A DNA stretch of 64,000 nt from an uncultured Psychroserpens sp. (GTDB lineage: Bacteria > Bacteroidota > Bacteroidia > Flavobacteriales > Flavobacteriaceae): assembly GCA_947488655.1 (NCBI GenBank), contig CANKZZ010000004.1, forward strand, positions 434,001-498,000, in the 5' to 3' direction. A program made the position numbers and the translations under genes. Below, in pieces: positions 50,568 to 59,354 of the stretch. The notes beneath the pieces are model-generated. The model saw nothing but the letters and a program-made list of their open reading frames with translations. It was not told the DNA's origin and made no database searches. Position 1 is the first letter of the stretch, and every line of letters starts with the position of its first letter.

Positions 50568-53075
50568 TTACATCTCCTCTCTAAAAAAGATTGCATTCAT
50601 CAACAATTTATTTGTACCATACCAAAAGGCTCTAAAATTTGTGTTATCTGTAAATAAAACCACATTTCCTCTTCCTAAGCTTTTAACCTTAAATGGTACA
50701 GTTAAAGCTAAACTATCTAAATTAGGTTTTGAAATATAACCACTCATTAAAGGATTTTGAGAATATTGTATTGGGTTATTATAGCTCTGTTTATCTGGAT
50801 ACATAAATAATGTATTGTTTCTAAATAATGCTATTTTATCATTTTTGTACCCAAAGCTTATAGGATGTGAACGATCAATATTAGCTTCAAAAATGGCACC
50901 TCCAATAAATTGAGCACCTCTATAATCTCCACGCTGCTCAAAAGTGATATCTTTAGCTTTACGCTCCATTTTTTTAAAGTCTATTTTAACAAACTCATTA
51001 TTTTTTAACCAGTTTAAAGCACTTCTATAACCAATGAGTGTGCCTCCTTTTTGAACCCATTCTTTAAGTTTTTTAGTTGCACCAGCATCTACGCGTCCAC
51101 TTGGTAAAATTATGGTATTGTAGCGTTCTAAATTTGCCCAATTAAGTGCGTTGTTATCTAGTTTAGTAAGTTGCATATCATAACGTTGATCAAATAAATG
51201 CCACATTTCTCCAGCATCATAAGGGCTTATGCCATCACCAACAATCATTGCAACTTTTGGTAGTTTTAAAGCTCTAAATTGATTACTTCCCAAATCGATA
51301 CCTTGCGTTAAACCAGTGCTCACAGCATCAATTTGAACATGACTTTCTTCGGAAATTTGCTGTAATAACGTATAAAGTTCTGTTGCCGATTTATCTTGAT
51401 TTTGAACCGGAATTAAAATCGTACCATAATCATAATCTTTACCATTAATGCTAAATTGTTTCATGCCAACTTTTGCTCTCAAGCCAGATTTTAAAATTGT
51501 ATTTAGGGCTTTTGGTGTGTAATACTCATGCCACTCCATAAGATATGCATAGTTGCTTTTTGCAGATACGTTGCCTGCTTTCATTTGCAAGTTTTCAACT
51601 TTTGCGCCTGCGTTGGAGGTAGATATATTTTCTGCATAATCTAACCCAAAAGCTAAAGGGAACGTCCAAGCAGATACATCATAAAATAGGCTGTCTTGAA
51701 ATTGTGTTCGCTTTTCAAACATCGCATTTATCATACGTGTGTTTTTCTGGTTTTTAGGTATAATAAACGCATTACCTTTTTTAAACCGTTTTCCGTTACT
51801 CGTAAAATCTGCCTTTAGTTCATGAAACTCTATGTGTTGACGTTTTAAAATTTCGGCTAGATGAAATGTTTTTGCTGCATCTTTTTCATCACCAAATACT
51901 ATGGCTTTTCCGTTTTCTTTTGCTGCTTCTGTTCTCGCATTTTTATAAAAATCATGCTGATATTGTAAAATTTCTTCGCGCATGTTTTTTGCAGCTTCTA
52001 AAGTTGACAAAGCTGCAGTAAGTTGATTTCTTATAGTAAATGGAAATGTTAAAATCCCATTATCGCTTTCTTGCACATGTCCGCGAGAACTGGCTTGCTC
52101 AAACAAGATACCAATGCCACCGTTTATATCTGGAAAGGTAGATCCTTTTCCGTAGTAAAAATCATCAAAACTTTCTTCGGTATAATATAATGAACCAATT
52201 TTATCAAAAGCTTTTGCATGATAATTTCCAATGTTTTTGGTGAGTTCTTGATTGAGTTTTGGTGTTAGTGGATGTGTTCTGGACGGAATTCCTGGTTGGA
52301 AAAAGAAACTCGCATTAGTTCCCATTTCGTGATGATCTGTTAAAATATTTGGTAGCCATTTATGAAACGTTGCAATACGTGCTTGCGACTCTGGTAGTTG
52401 TACAGGTAACCAATCTCGGTTCATATCAAACCAGTAATGATTTGTACGTCCTCCAGGCCAAACCTCGTCATATTCTCTGTCGTTAGGATCTGGATTTAGG
52501 TTTTTACTTTTATTTGTATTTGCCCAATAGGCGAAACGCTGTAAACCATCTGGATTTAGTGAAGGGTCAAATAATATTATGGTGTTTTTTAAAAGGTCAT
52601 TAATCTCATTGCCTTGAGCTGCAGTAAGATGATATGCAGCTAACATAGCTGCATTAGAACCACTTGCCTCATTACCATGAATAGAAAATCCTTGATAAAC
52701 TACAATTGGCATATCACCAGTATTTACAGTATTATCATTAGTAGAAGCAAGATGTGTTTCTCTAATAGACTCTAACTTATTTTGGTTTTCTGGTGATGTA
52801 ATGGTTAATAGGAGTAGAGGTCTACCTTCATAAGTTGTACCTCTGTTTTCTATAGAAATCCTGTTTGAAGATTTTGCTAGGGCTTGCATATAATACACTA
52901 ATTTATCGTGTGTAATGTGCCACTCACCAACTTGATGCCCTATGACGGACTCTGGAGTTGGGATGTTTGTATCATAAGTTGTATTTTGAGATAAGTAATA
53001 TGATAAATCTTGTTGTGATTGAGCTGTTAAACCACAAATAGTCAATAAAAAAGACAGGATAATAGATAGTCTCAT
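50568..53075 (-). CDS. Secreted M14 family zinc carboxypeptidase
   Basis: 835 residues with a signal peptide (1-19, LTAQS). The M14 domain is near the N-terminus: VYQGFSIHGNEASGSNAAM (H-x-x-E metal site), DPSLNPDGLQRFAYWAN, FDMNRDWLP and LTDHHEMGTNASFFF. The catalytic Glu should lie later in the domain around GILFEQASSRGH. The C-terminal half is a large beta and alpha/beta region (VAMIVGDGISPYDAGEMWHLFDQ, ILPSGRVDAG) resembling a glutamine-amidotransferase-like fold, common in this subfamily. Likely periplasmic or surface peptidase. Confidence 0.9.
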   Translation of the reverse strand: MRLSIILSFLLTICGLTAQSQQDLSYYLSQNTTYDTNIPTPESVIGHQVGEWHITHDKLVYYMQALAKSSNRISIENRGTTYEGRPLLLLTITSPENQNKLESIRETHLASTNDNTVNTGDMPIVVYQGFSIHGNEASGSNAAMLAAYHLTAAQGNEINDLLKNTIILFDPSLNPDGLQRFAYWANTNKSKNLNPDPNDREYDEVWPGGRTNHYWFDMNRDWLPVQLPESQARIATFHKWLPNILTDHHEMGTNASFFFQPGIPSRTHPLTPKLNQELTKNIGNYHAKAFDKIGSLYYTEESFDDFYYGKGSTFPDINGGIGILFEQASSRGHVQESDNGILTFPFTIRNQLTAALSTLEAAKNMREEILQYQHDFYKNARTEAAKENGKAIVFGDEKDAAKTFHLAEILKRQHIEFHELKADFTSNGKRFKKGNAFIIPKNQKNTRMINAMFEKRTQFQDSLFYDVSAWTFPLAFGLDYAENISTSNAGAKVENLQMKAGNVSAKSNYAYLMEWHEYYTPKALNTILKSGLRAKVGMKQFSINGKDYDYGTILIPVQNQDKSATELYTLLQQISEESHVQIDAVSTGLTQGIDLGSNQFRALKLPKVAMIVGDGISPYDAGEMWHLFDQRYDMQLTKLDNNALNWANLERYNTIILPSGRVDAGATKKLKEWVQKGGTLIGYRSALNWLKNNEFVKIDFKKMERKAKDITFEQRGDYRGAQFIGGAIFEANIDRSHPISFGYKNDKIALFRNNTLFMYPDKQSYNNPIQYSQNPLMSGYISKPNLDSLALTVPFKVKSLGRGNVVLFTDNTNFRAFWYGTNKLLMNAIFFREEM

Positions 53076-53131
53076 AAAATGTAGTGATTGGTTTGTTAGT
53101 TATTATTACAATATGGTAATGCTATAAAAAT

Positions 53132-53164
53132 AAAAAAACCGCTAATCAATGAGTAGCGGTTTTG
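53132..53164 (-). terminator. Rho-independent terminator of the DUF3276 gene
   Basis: On the minus strand AAACCGCTA (from 53162 back to 53154) pairs with TAGCGGTTT (53144 back to 53136) around a 9-nt loop and is followed by a long U-rich tail. It lies 20 bp after the stop at 53186. Confidence 0.85.
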
Positions 53165-53185
53165 TATATTTAACAGTAAAGATAT

Positions 53186-53587
53186 TTATATATCTTCAAA
53201 ATTTATATCTGTAAATTTTTCGGCAGAATCAGTGCTACCAATAGATTCTCCACCTTCTGTTACATCATCAGGTGTAGCGTAATCTTCCTTTTTAAAATCT
53301 TTTTGGTGACGCTCACTTATAACTTCATCACCTTTTTCGGCAATGATATAATCTGTCATTTCTTTTAAAATCTCATTAAATTCTGAAAAGTCTTCTTTAT
53401 ATAAGTAGATTTTATGCTTTTTATAATGAAACGATCCGTCATCGTTTGTAAATTTTTTACTTTCAGTTATCGTAAGATAATAATCTTCTGCTTTGGTAGC
53501 TCTTACATCAAAAAAGTATGTTCTTCTTCCTGCTCTTAATACTTTTGAGAAAATTTCCTCTTTCTCCATCATTCCGTGATCACTCAT
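53186..53587 (-). CDS. DUF3276 family (PUR-type) nucleic-acid-binding protein
   Basis: 133 residues. EEIFSKVLRAGRRTYFFDVRATKAEDYYLTITESKK with HKIYLYKEDFSEFNEIL forms the PUR-alpha-like beta-beta-beta-beta-alpha unit found in DUF3276 proteins, relatives of Borrelia BpuR, which binds single-stranded DNA and RNA. The C-terminal 40 residues are acidic and probably disordered (GGESIGSTDSAEK). Monocistronic with its own terminator. A candidate nucleoid or RNA-binding regulator. Confidence 0.88.
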   Translation of the reverse strand: MSDHGMMEKEEIFSKVLRAGRRTYFFDVRATKAEDYYLTITESKKFTNDDGSFHYKKHKIYLYKEDFSEFNEILKEMTDYIIAEKGDEVISERHQKDFKKEDYATPDDVTEGGESIGSTDSAEKFTDINFEDI

Positions 53588-53658
53588 AGCTAATTTTTAA
53601 ATTTGATTTGATTGTTCCACCAAAAATCTAAAAAAAAAGATTAGTAAGCAACAAATAA

Positions 53659-55413
53659 CTATAAATCTTTTGTGCTTAGTTGCTTTATGTAAAGCTCTTT
53701 GTAGTAACCATCTGTACTTGTGAGCGTATCATGGTTTCCTGTTTGTAAGATTTTCCCGTCTTCTAAAACTATAATTTTATCTGCATCTTTAGCTGATGAA
53801 ACACGATGGCTTACAATAATTGTTGTTTTACCTTCTGAAATTTTACGTAAACTTTTTAGAATTTTCTCTTCGGTTTCTGTATCTACAGCAGACAGACAAT
53901 CGTCAAACAATAAAATTTCTGGAGCTTTTATTATTGCTCTTGCGATAGATATACGTTGCTTTTGACCTCCAGAAAGAGTTACACCACGTTCTCCTAACTT
54001 AGTTTTATAACCGTTAGTGAAATTCTTAATGTTTTTATGGACATCTGCATTTTTTGCAGCGTTTATAACTTCTTCTTCAGTAGCATCTTCTTTACCAAAC
54101 ATAATATTGTTTTCTATAGTATCAGAAAACAAAAAAGCTTCTTGAGGCACATAACCTATATGATCTCTCAAACTTTTTAAATGCACCTTATTAATTTGCG
54201 TGCCATCAATTAAAATTTGACCCTTTTGCACATCATAAAGTCTTCCAATTAAATCTAATATGGTTGATTTTCCAGAGCCTGTTTTACCCAGAATAGCAAG
54301 AGTTTCTCCTTGTTTAAGAGAAAAACTAATCTTATCAAGCGCTTTAATGTTAGTGTCTGGATATATGTAAGTAACCTCCTTAAATTCTATATTTCCTTTT
54401 ATTGTATTAGGCGTAGGATTTAAATTTTTAACTTCAGGTTCTTCTTTTAAAAATTGATTAATACGTTTTTGAGAAGCTTCGGCTTGTTGTACTAAATTTG
54501 TAACCCAACCAACTGTAGCAACTGGCCAAGTTAGCATATTAACATAGATAAGAAACTCGGCAATAGTACCAATTTCTTTAATTTCGCCATTTATATACTG
54601 CATACCTCCAATGTATGCTACCAATATATTACTTACACCAATGAGTAAAATCATTGAAGGAAAAAACAACGCCTGAACTTTAGTTAAATCTATTTGTTTT
54701 TGTTTGCTTTCTTCTGAAAGTTTATTAAACTCGTCAAAATTTCTTTGCTCAATTCCGTAGGATTTAATTACTGAAATTCCGCTAAAAGATTCTTGTGTAT
54801 ATGCCGAAAGATGCGACAAATATTCTTGTACAACTCTACTACGGTTATTAATTACTTTACTTAATTTATAAATAATAAAAGATAATAATGGTAAAGGTAA
54901 AACAGTATATAATGTAAGTTTAGGAGCCACACTTATCATATATATTAAAGCAACAATAAAAAGGGTAACTGTATTAATGGTGTACATAATTGCAGGACCT
55001 GCGTACATTCTCACTTTACCAACATCCTCACTAATTCTATTCATTAAATCACCAGTTTTATTGGCTTTATAAAAATTTAACGACAAATTTTGATATTGTT
55101 GGTAGATTTCATTCTTTAAATCATACTCAATAAAACGAGAGACATTTATAATTGTTTGACGCATTAAAAAAGTAAAAATTCCCGCAATAATAGCAGCACC
55201 AATAAGGTAAGCAATATTTAAGGCAAGTTCTTGTTTAAAAACTTCTAGTGTAATATCTCCATTTAGTTTTTTAGAGATAGTAGTAATTGCTTTACCAATG
55301 TATCTTGGTGTAAATAATGCAAATATTTTAGCACCTATTGTTATTAATATACCCAAAAGTAATCTGTAACGGTACTTTTTAAAATATTTATTGATGTGTC
55401 TTAGTTCTTTCAT
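53659..55413 (-). CDS. ABC transporter, fused permease and ATP-binding subunit (MsbA-like exporter)
   Basis: 584 residues. Six membrane helices occupy about 15-310, including LLLGILITIGAKIFALFTP and YMISVAPKLTLYTVLPLPLL. The ATPase domain follows: Walker A LGKTGSGKST, Q-loop YVPQEAFLFSDTI, signature TLSGGQKQRISIARAI, Walker B EILLFDDCLSAVD (the catalytic Glu position is Asp, unusual for a functional exporter ATPase) and H-loop IVSHR. Works as a dimer. Substrate unknown; lipids or drugs are usual. Confidence 0.92.
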   Translation of the reverse strand: MKELRHINKYFKKYRYRLLLGILITIGAKIFALFTPRYIGKAITTISKKLNGDITLEVFKQELALNIAYLIGAAIIAGIFTFLMRQTIINVSRFIEYDLKNEIYQQYQNLSLNFYKANKTGDLMNRISEDVGKVRMYAGPAIMYTINTVTLFIVALIYMISVAPKLTLYTVLPLPLLSFIIYKLSKVINNRSRVVQEYLSHLSAYTQESFSGISVIKSYGIEQRNFDEFNKLSEESKQKQIDLTKVQALFFPSMILLIGVSNILVAYIGGMQYINGEIKEIGTIAEFLIYVNMLTWPVATVGWVTNLVQQAEASQKRINQFLKEEPEVKNLNPTPNTIKGNIEFKEVTYIYPDTNIKALDKISFSLKQGETLAILGKTGSGKSTILDLIGRLYDVQKGQILIDGTQINKVHLKSLRDHIGYVPQEAFLFSDTIENNIMFGKEDATEEEVINAAKNADVHKNIKNFTNGYKTKLGERGVTLSGGQKQRISIARAIIKAPEILLFDDCLSAVDTETEEKILKSLRKISEGKTTIIVSHRVSSAKDADKIIVLEDGKILQTGNHDTLTSTDGYYKELYIKQLSTKDL

Positions 55414-55465
55414 TAACTATTTCAAAACTTAAATATTAACAAATTAATAATTTTGTATTCATATT

Positions 55466-55497
55466 TTTGTTAATACTCTAATATTGGATTATTTTTG
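55466..55497 (+). promoter_or_regulatory. Predicted promoter of the leucine dehydrogenase gene
   Basis: TTTG (55466-55469), 20 bp, TATTTTTG (55490-55497). This is a good match to the Bacteroidota consensus, 46 nt before the ATG. Confidence 0.65.
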
Positions 55498-55543
55498 CTC
55501 GCTATTTTACACATAATATAAATAGATTTTTAATCTACATACA

Positions 55544-56647
55544 ATGACATCAGATGTTTTAAGTTCTAAAGAACTCTCAAAAATAAATCCGGTTTTTGGT
55601 CAATTATCTTTTGATAATCACGAGCAAATCGTTTTTTGCAACGACAAAGATACTGGTTTAAAAGCAATAATTGGAATTCATAACACAGTTTTAGGACCTG
55701 CACTTGGAGGTACCAGAATGTGGAATTATAATAACGAATGGGAAGCATTAAATGATGCCTTAAGATTATCTAGAGGTATGACATTTAAATCTGCAATTAC
55801 AGGCTTAAACCTTGGAGGAGGAAAAGCGGTAATTATTGGAGATGCAAAAACTCAAAAAACACCAGAACTTATGAGAAGATTTGGTGAGTTTGTACATTCT
55901 TTAAGTGGTAAATATATTACTGCCGAAGATGTAGGTATGACAACTGCAGATATGGATATCGTTAGAGAAGTTACGCCTTATGTAACAGGAATTTCTGAAA
56001 GTAAAGGTGGAGCTGGAAACCCTTCTCCAATTACAGCTTATGGTGTTTTTATGGGAATGAAAGCAGCAGCAAATTTTAGATACGGAAGCGATATTTTAGA
56101 AGATAAAAACGTATTTGTGCAAGGGATAGGTCATGTTGGAGAATCGCTTGTAGAGCATCTAACTAATGAAGGAGCTAAGGTTACCATAGCAGATATTAAC
56201 CAAGAACGATTAGAAGAAGTTCGTGCTAAGTACGATGTTACCATTTACGGTGGGCAAGATATTTATAGTGAACCTATGGATATTTATGCACCTTGTGCTC
56301 TTGGCGCAACAATTAATGACGATACCATACACAAATTACGTGCAGATATTATTGCTGGAGCAGCTAATAATCAATTGGCAGATGAAGTAAAACATGGTAA
56401 AATGTTACAAGAAAAAAACATTTTATATGCTCCAGATTTTTTAATTAATGCAGGAGGTATAATTAATGTATATGCTGAGTTAGAAAATTATGATCGTCAA
56501 GAAATCATACGTAAAACAGAAAATATTTACAATACAACGTTAGAAATTCTAGATCGTGCTAAAGCAAATAACATTACTACAAATGTTGCAGCAATGAGTA
56601 TTGCAAAAGAGCGTATCGAAACTAGAAAAAGAGAACAACAAAAATAA
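55544..56647 (+). CDS. Leucine/valine dehydrogenase (Glu/Leu/Phe/Val dehydrogenase family)
   Basis: An NAD-dependent oxidative deaminase of branched-chain amino acids. Seen: the N-terminal catalytic domain (GPALGGTRMWNYNNEWEALND, then RGMTFKSAITGLNLGGGKAVIIGD with the catalytic Lys in GGGKAV and the earlier substrate Lys in MTFKSA), and the Rossmann domain (FVQGIGHVGESLVEHLTNEG, IADINQERLE). 367 residues agrees with Leu dehydrogenase rather than the 410-420-residue glutamate type. Likely the entry step of BCAA breakdown to branched acyl-CoAs for membrane lipids. Single-gene transcript. Confidence 0.92.
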   Translation: MTSDVLSSKELSKINPVFGQLSFDNHEQIVFCNDKDTGLKAIIGIHNTVLGPALGGTRMWNYNNEWEALNDALRLSRGMTFKSAITGLNLGGGKAVIIGDAKTQKTPELMRRFGEFVHSLSGKYITAEDVGMTTADMDIVREVTPYVTGISESKGGAGNPSPITAYGVFMGMKAAANFRYGSDILEDKNVFVQGIGHVGESLVEHLTNEGAKVTIADINQERLEEVRAKYDVTIYGGQDIYSEPMDIYAPCALGATINDDTIHKLRADIIAGAANNQLADEVKHGKMLQEKNILYAPDFLINAGGIINVYAELENYDRQEIIRKTENIYNTTLEILDRAKANNITTNVAAMSIAKERIETRKREQQK

Positions 56648-56668
56648 AAATATTACAAACTATAATAG

Positions 56669-56698
56669 TTTGCTTCTTTCAAAATTATAGTATTTTTG
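56669..56698 (+). promoter_or_regulatory. Predicted promoter of nusB
   Basis: TTTG (56669-56672), 18 bp, TATTTTTG (56691-56698). The start site would be near 56705, which places the following inverted repeat at the very start of the nusB leader. Confidence 0.6.
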
Positions 56699-56700
56699 CA

Positions 56701-56753
56701 AAGCAAATTTGATTACTGTTATTAATAATAATGCAGTATGCAAATTTGCTTTT
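56701..56753 (+). promoter_or_regulatory. Terminator-like hairpin in the nusB leader
   Basis: AAGCAAATTTG (56701-56711) and CAAATTTGCTT (56741-56751) are perfect 11-bp inverted arms with a 29-nt loop, followed by TTATTAATT. It lies between the nusB promoter and the nusB ATG, so it may act as an attenuator in the transcript of an antitermination factor. Confidence 0.55.
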
Positions 56754-56777
56754 ATTAATTAATAGCTCTTTGCCACC

Positions 56778-57722
56778 ATGTTAAATAGACGACATATTCG
56801 TATTAAAGTCATGCAAACACTTTATGCCTCAATTGGAGGAGAAAGTGACGATATAAAAGTAAACGAAAGGTTTCTTCTGCAAAGTCTAGATAGCATGTAT
56901 GATTTATTCATTGCACAGTTATCTCTTTTGATAGAAGTTCATAATAAATCTAAAGATATTTTAGATAAGACTCAAAAAAAATTATTAGCTACCAAGGAGG
57001 AGAAAAACCCAAACTCTAAGTTTATTAATAATGAGGTTTTAAATCTTCTTAGTTCTAATGAAAATTTATTAGAGTTAATAGAAGATCAAAAGGAAAATCT
57101 TTGGTACTTAGATTTTGAATACATCGATGTTATCTTTAAATCCATTCTTAAAAGTGATATTTATAAGGATTACATGTCTACAAAGATTTCTACGTTTAAA
57201 GAGGATAAAACGTTTATAATAGATTTATTTACTGAGGTTATAGCGCCAAATGATAAATTGTATGATTACTTTGAAGACAAACGTATTACCTGGTTAGATG
57301 ATTTACCTGTAGTTAATACTGCGACACTCAAAATCTTAAAAAAGGTAAAAGCCTCATCAGACGGAAAATTCTTTACACCTAAACTATTTAAAGACTTAGA
57401 AGATAGAGATTTTGGAGTTAATTTGTTAAAAAAGACAATGTTAAACCAAACAAAGTTTAATGCAGAAATAGGCTCTAAAACAAAAAATTGGGATGCAGAT
57501 CGTATTACTAAAATTGATACTGTTTTAATGCAAATGGCTATTTGTGAATTTCAAAAATTTCCATCTATACCAGTAAAAGTAACTATAAACGAGTATTTAG
57601 AAATAGCAAAAGAATATTCTACACCAAAGAGTAGTAATTTTATTAATGGAATCTTAGATAAGATTGTAAAAGAATATAAAGAAGAAGGCAATCTAAATAA
57701 AATAGGTAGAGGTTTAATGTAA
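56778..57722 (+). CDS. nusB: Transcription antitermination factor NusB (long Bacteroidota form)
   Basis: Binds boxA RNA with NusE (S10) to keep RNA polymerase processive through rRNA operons. The product has 314 residues, about twice E. coli NusB (139). It starts MLNRRHIRIKVMQTLYA, the expected NusB first helix, and ends in the conserved VPVKVTINEYLEIAKEYSTPKSSNFINGILD block. The middle (about 40-200) is the insertion usual in Bacteroidota. Its stop is 124 bp before the DUF1573 lipoprotein. A terminator-like hairpin sits in its leader. Confidence 0.93.
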   Translation: MLNRRHIRIKVMQTLYASIGGESDDIKVNERFLLQSLDSMYDLFIAQLSLLIEVHNKSKDILDKTQKKLLATKEEKNPNSKFINNEVLNLLSSNENLLELIEDQKENLWYLDFEYIDVIFKSILKSDIYKDYMSTKISTFKEDKTFIIDLFTEVIAPNDKLYDYFEDKRITWLDDLPVVNTATLKILKKVKASSDGKFFTPKLFKDLEDRDFGVNLLKKTMLNQTKFNAEIGSKTKNWDADRITKIDTVLMQMAICEFQKFPSIPVKVTINEYLEIAKEYSTPKSSNFINGILDKIVKEYKEEGNLNKIGRGLM

Positions 57723-57802
57723 ACCTTATATTTTATTGACATTAGAGTGTTAATGTTTTGTTTGAAAATGGCCTAAAAATTTTAATTAGATGAAATTATT
57801 AC

Positions 57803-57810
57803 TACATTTG
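57803..57810 (+). promoter_or_regulatory. -7 promoter element of the DUF1573 lipoprotein gene
   Basis: TACATTTG matches TAnnTTTG and lies 36 nt before ATG 57847. It falls inside the longer frame that begins at 57790, which favours the ATG at 57847 as the true start. Confidence 0.5.
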
Positions 57811-57846
57811 GCTTCTCGAATCAAAAATTATTTAAAAATTATAGCA

Positions 57847-58347
57847 ATGAAAAAAGCAATTTTAGCGTTTAGCGCATTATGTTTAGTAGCTTTTACATCT
57901 TGTAAAGAAGATGCAACAAGCAAAATTAATTCTGATAACGTAGCAGCTGCTGCAGAGAGAGATGCAACTGCTGGAGATTTTCCAGTTATTTCTTTCGATG
58001 AAACTGAGCATGACTTTGGAACTATCGTAAATGGTACTCCTGTTGAAACAAAATTTAAATATACTAATACAGGTAAAACTCCTTTAGTAGTTAGTAATAT
58101 TAAAAGTACATGTGGATGTACTGTGCCTTCAGATTGGAATAGAAACCCATTAGCTCCTGGTGAGTCTGCTGAGTTTACTGTAAAATTTAATGGTAAAGGA
58201 GCAAACCAAGTTCAAAAGTCTATTACATTAACAACAAATACAGAAAAAGGTTCTGAGGTTGTTAAAATCAAAGCTTTTGTTGAGCCAGATCCTAATGCAC
58301 CAGCTAAAAAAGCAGGTACTACAACAATTAATCCTGTAGGAAAATAA
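57847..58347 (+). CDS. DUF1573 domain lipoprotein
   Basis: Start chosen at ATG 57847, giving MKKAILAFSALCLVAFTSCKE with a lipobox before Cys19; the longer start at 57790 would bury the signal peptide. 166 residues. The mature part has a low-complexity stretch then an Ig-like DUF1573 domain: FDETEHDFGTIVNGTPVETKFKY, TNTGKTPLVVSNIKSTCGCTVP, LAPGESAEFTVKFNGKG. It ends in a Lys/Gly-rich tail. Periplasm-facing lipoprotein of unknown role, widespread in Bacteroidota. Stop is 3 bp before yajC. Confidence 0.88.
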   Translation: MKKAILAFSALCLVAFTSCKEDATSKINSDNVAAAAERDATAGDFPVISFDETEHDFGTIVNGTPVETKFKYTNTGKTPLVVSNIKSTCGCTVPSDWNRNPLAPGESAEFTVKFNGKGANQVQKSITLTTNTEKGSEVVKIKAFVEPDPNAPAKKAGTTTINPVGK

Positions 58348-58350
58348 TTT

Positions 58351-58638
58351 ATGGGAATAGGAGATATCTTACCTTTTGTAGCCATGTTTGCTGTTGTGTA
58401 TTTCTTTATGATTGCACCACAAATGAAAAAAGCAAAACAAGAAAAAGCATTTGCTTCTAGCTTAAAAAGAGGTGATAAAGTAGTAACAAAAAGCGGTATG
58501 CATGGTAAAATTGTAGATCTTAATGATAAAGACAATAGCTGTGTAATCGAAACACTCGCAGGAAAGATTAAGTTTGAACGTTCTGCTATTTCTATGGAAA
58601 TTAGCCGAAAATTAAACGCTCCAGCAACAGTAAAATAA
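58351..58638 (+). CDS. yajC: Preprotein translocase subunit YajC
   Basis: 95 residues: one N-terminal membrane helix (FVAMFAVVYFFMIAPQMKK with the family's P-Q-x-K after it), then the small cytosolic beta-domain (LKRGDKVVTKSGMHGKIVDLND and ETLAGKIKFERSAIS). Part of the accessory SecDF-YajC complex assisting Sec export. secD/secF are not in the window. It shares a transcript with the DUF1573 gene and ends at the terminator at 58661. Confidence 0.94.
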   Translation: MGIGDILPFVAMFAVVYFFMIAPQMKKAKQEKAFASSLKRGDKVVTKSGMHGKIVDLNDKDNSCVIETLAGKIKFERSAISMEISRKLNAPATVK

Positions 58639-58660
58639 GATTATTACATTTTAATATATT

Positions 58661-58694
58661 AAAAACTCCGAAAGTTAATTTTCGGAGTTTTTTT
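58661..58694 (+). terminator. Rho-independent terminator of yajC
   Basis: AAAAACTCCGAAA (58661-58673) pairs with TTTCGGAGTTTTT (58680-58692) around a 6-nt loop; a T-run follows. Confidence 0.92.
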
Positions 58695-58737
58695 ATACTT
58701 GTATTTTGAAGTCTAATATTTCATAAATATATATGCC

Positions 58738-59340
58738 TTAACAATTTTTATACTTGTCATGTAAACCGCTACCTTTTAAAATCATTGGTTTGATTTTTTC
58801 CAATCTAGAGATTTTTGTAGTATCTCGTTTAGCTTCAATAATATAATTACAATATTCCCTTTGACAAGATGGTGATAATGCTTTAAACGCTGTTTTAAAT
58901 TCTGTATTTGAGGTTATAACATCCTTTATCAAGTCTGGTATGACAACATCTTTTTTTGTAGTTTTTGTAGGTTTAATTTCTCTACCTAATCTTTGATTTT
59001 CTAAAGCTTCTTTGACATAACTTAAAACAGCTGCTTCTTTGATATCGTTTTTAGATTCAAAACGCATTTGACGCATTGCTTTTGTTTTGTTTTCCTGTGC
59101 ATTATAAAGTAGCTGATGTTCATCATTCAAAAAGATTCCATTATGAAACCAAATACAGAAATGATTTTTAAAAGCACCAAGACCTAATACATTCTTGCCA
59201 TTTAAGCAATAAGCTGGAGCACTCCATTTAATAGTTTCTTCAAGTTCAGTAGAGATAATTATATCTCGAAGTATTTTTAACTCTTCTGCAAAATGAGCGT
59301 TTACCTCAATGTATTCTTCTACGGAATTTATTTTTTTCAT
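58738..59340 (-). CDS. YdeI/OmpD-associated family protein with DUF1801-like N-terminus
   Basis: 200 residues. The N-terminal 110 residues (LRDIIISTELEETIKWSAPAYCLNGKNVLGLGAFKNHFCIWFHNG) match the DUF1801 fold (KWG-x-P-x-Y, small-molecule-binding-like). The C-terminal part (about 130-185; TEFKTAFKALSPSCQREYCNYIIEAKRDTTKISRLEKI) is the YdeI/OmpD-associated helical domain with the conserved R-x-x-x-W/Y-type helix. Function unknown. It lies 14 bp after pepT on the minus strand. Confidence 0.88.
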   Translation of the reverse strand: MKKINSVEEYIEVNAHFAEELKILRDIIISTELEETIKWSAPAYCLNGKNVLGLGAFKNHFCIWFHNGIFLNDEHQLLYNAQENKTKAMRQMRFESKNDIKEAAVLSYVKEALENQRLGREIKPTKTTKKDVVIPDLIKDVITSNTEFKTAFKALSPSCQREYCNYIIEAKRDTTKISRLEKIKPMILKGSGLHDKYKNC

Positions 59341-59354
59341 GTTACTTTTACTAC

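Noticed and set aside
56657-56672. CAAACTAT-type inverted repeat after the leucine dehydrogenase gene
   Set aside because: Loop too short for a natural hairpin and it overlaps the nusB -33 element; more likely part of that promoter.
57739-57756. Terminator after nusB (ACATTA / TAATGT)
   Set aside because: Only a 6-bp stem and no convincing T-tract.
57790-57846. N-terminal extension of the DUF1573 protein from ATG 57790
   Set aside because: It would hide the lipoprotein signal peptide, and a TACATTTG promoter element lies inside it.
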